From NCBI GenBank assembly GCA_964472545.1, contig CAYYNP010000235.1, positions 1 to 16,058 of the forward strand: a stretch of 16,058 bases of DNA. Reading direction: 5' to 3'. The notes below the pieces were generated by a model. The model saw only the letters and a program-made list of their open reading frames with translations. It searched no databases and had not been told where the DNA came from. The first letter of the stretch is position 1, and each line of letters starts with the position of its first letter. Positions 15,882-16,058 of the stretch are shown here, piece after piece. Source of the stretch: CAYYNP01 sp964472545. GTDB lineage: Bacteria; Planctomycetota; Planctomycetia; Pirellulales; Thermoguttaceae. The position numbers were made by a program, and so were the translations under genes.

Positions 15882-15910
15882 ATTGTAGCCGATCGGCCAG
15901 TTCGCCTCAA
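15882..15910 (-). promoter_or_regulatory. ndk promoter
   Basis: On the minus strand TTGAGG (15910-15905) and TACAAT (15887-15882) have the optimal 17-base spacing. The predicted start near 15875 gives a leader of about 50 bases. Both hexamers are close to the sigma70 consensus, and ggcTACAATg is shared with the promoter at 15201-15230. Confidence 0.65.
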
Positions 15911-15977
15911 TCGCACCATAATCGGGCTCGGGCGACGAATAGGCCCAGGGGCGTCTTGCGGAAAACACGCCGTGCCG

Positions 15978-16022
15978 GATCGGTGGCTGGGGCAAAGCGG
16001 ATGGGTGGCTGGTGGCAAAGCG
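15978..16022. repeat. tandem 22/23-bp duplication upstream of ndk
   Basis: gatcggtggctggggcaaag with two more bases (15978-15999) is followed directly by gatgggtggctggtggcaaa with three more (16000-16022). The two units differ by one substitution and by one or two bases in the G-rich middle. The second unit runs into the dispersed repeat core at 16016-16034. Confidence 0.7.
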
Positions 16023-16036
16023 CAGCGGTGCCCCAG
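16011..16036 (-). repeat. dispersed repeat, inverted copy upstream of ndk
   Basis: Read on the minus strand, the core ggggcaccgctg, c, gctttg (16034-16016) matches 15301-15319 at 18 of 19 positions. The two copies face each other around ndk and its promoter, about 700 bases apart. The last bases of the window (16037-16058) are GC-rich and show nothing more. Confidence 0.6.
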
Positions 16037-16058
16037 GCGTCCCGAGGCCAGGGGCCCC

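Overview
The window looks like chromosomal DNA of a high-GC planctomycete, probably of the Pirellulales type. This is inferred from gene content, because no rRNA or marker tree is available. The indicators are an exported hydrazine-synthase-alpha-related (HzsA-related) propeller with three CxxCH haem motifs, an exported PQQ-like propeller with a methyltransferase-like N-terminal domain, a DUF2961/GH172 protein, a secreted DUF1080-like beta-sandwich protein and a TPR-sulfotransferase fusion. Promoters of the TTGnnn-17/18-TACAAT type also fit. There are ten protein genes and no tRNA, rRNA, CRISPR array or complete transposon.

Left part, plus strand (1-5046). An N-terminally open SMP-30/gluconolactonase-like propeller gene begins inside a 30-bp fold-back repeat at the window edge. 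It is followed by a small secreted beta-sandwich protein (1383-2054), a RidA/YjgF-family protein (2217-2678), an unrecognised helical protein of different codon use (2803-3273), and a TPR-sulfotransferase (3373-5046). The sulfotransferase carries an in-frame palindromic element. The gaps hold REP-like hairpins (around 2105-2183) and a 9-bp CACAGAG tandem repeat (2704-2738).

Right part, minus strand (5107-15824). Reading from the right: ndk (nucleoside diphosphate kinase), a PQQ-like/methyltransferase-like fusion, uvrB, the HzsA-related protein, and a DUF2961/GH172 protein. The PQQ-like gene and uvrB are 9 bp apart and probably share a transcript. The HzsA-related and DUF2961 genes are 99 bp apart and probably form a second, export-oriented unit. 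Good sigma70-type promoters are visible for ndk and for the PQQ-uvrB unit. The two strands converge at 5047-5106.

Housekeeping genes (uvrB, ndk, RidA) are mixed with secreted or periplasmic proteins typical of planctomycetes. The most interesting signals are small DNA elements: the in-frame palindrome in the sulfotransferase, three REP-like hairpins with compensatory stem changes, inverted repeats bracketing ndk, and the fold-back at the left edge. At the protein level, the HzsA-related protein ends in a beta-sandwich of the kind I remember from DUF2961 proteins, while the adjacent DUF2961 protein ends without one.
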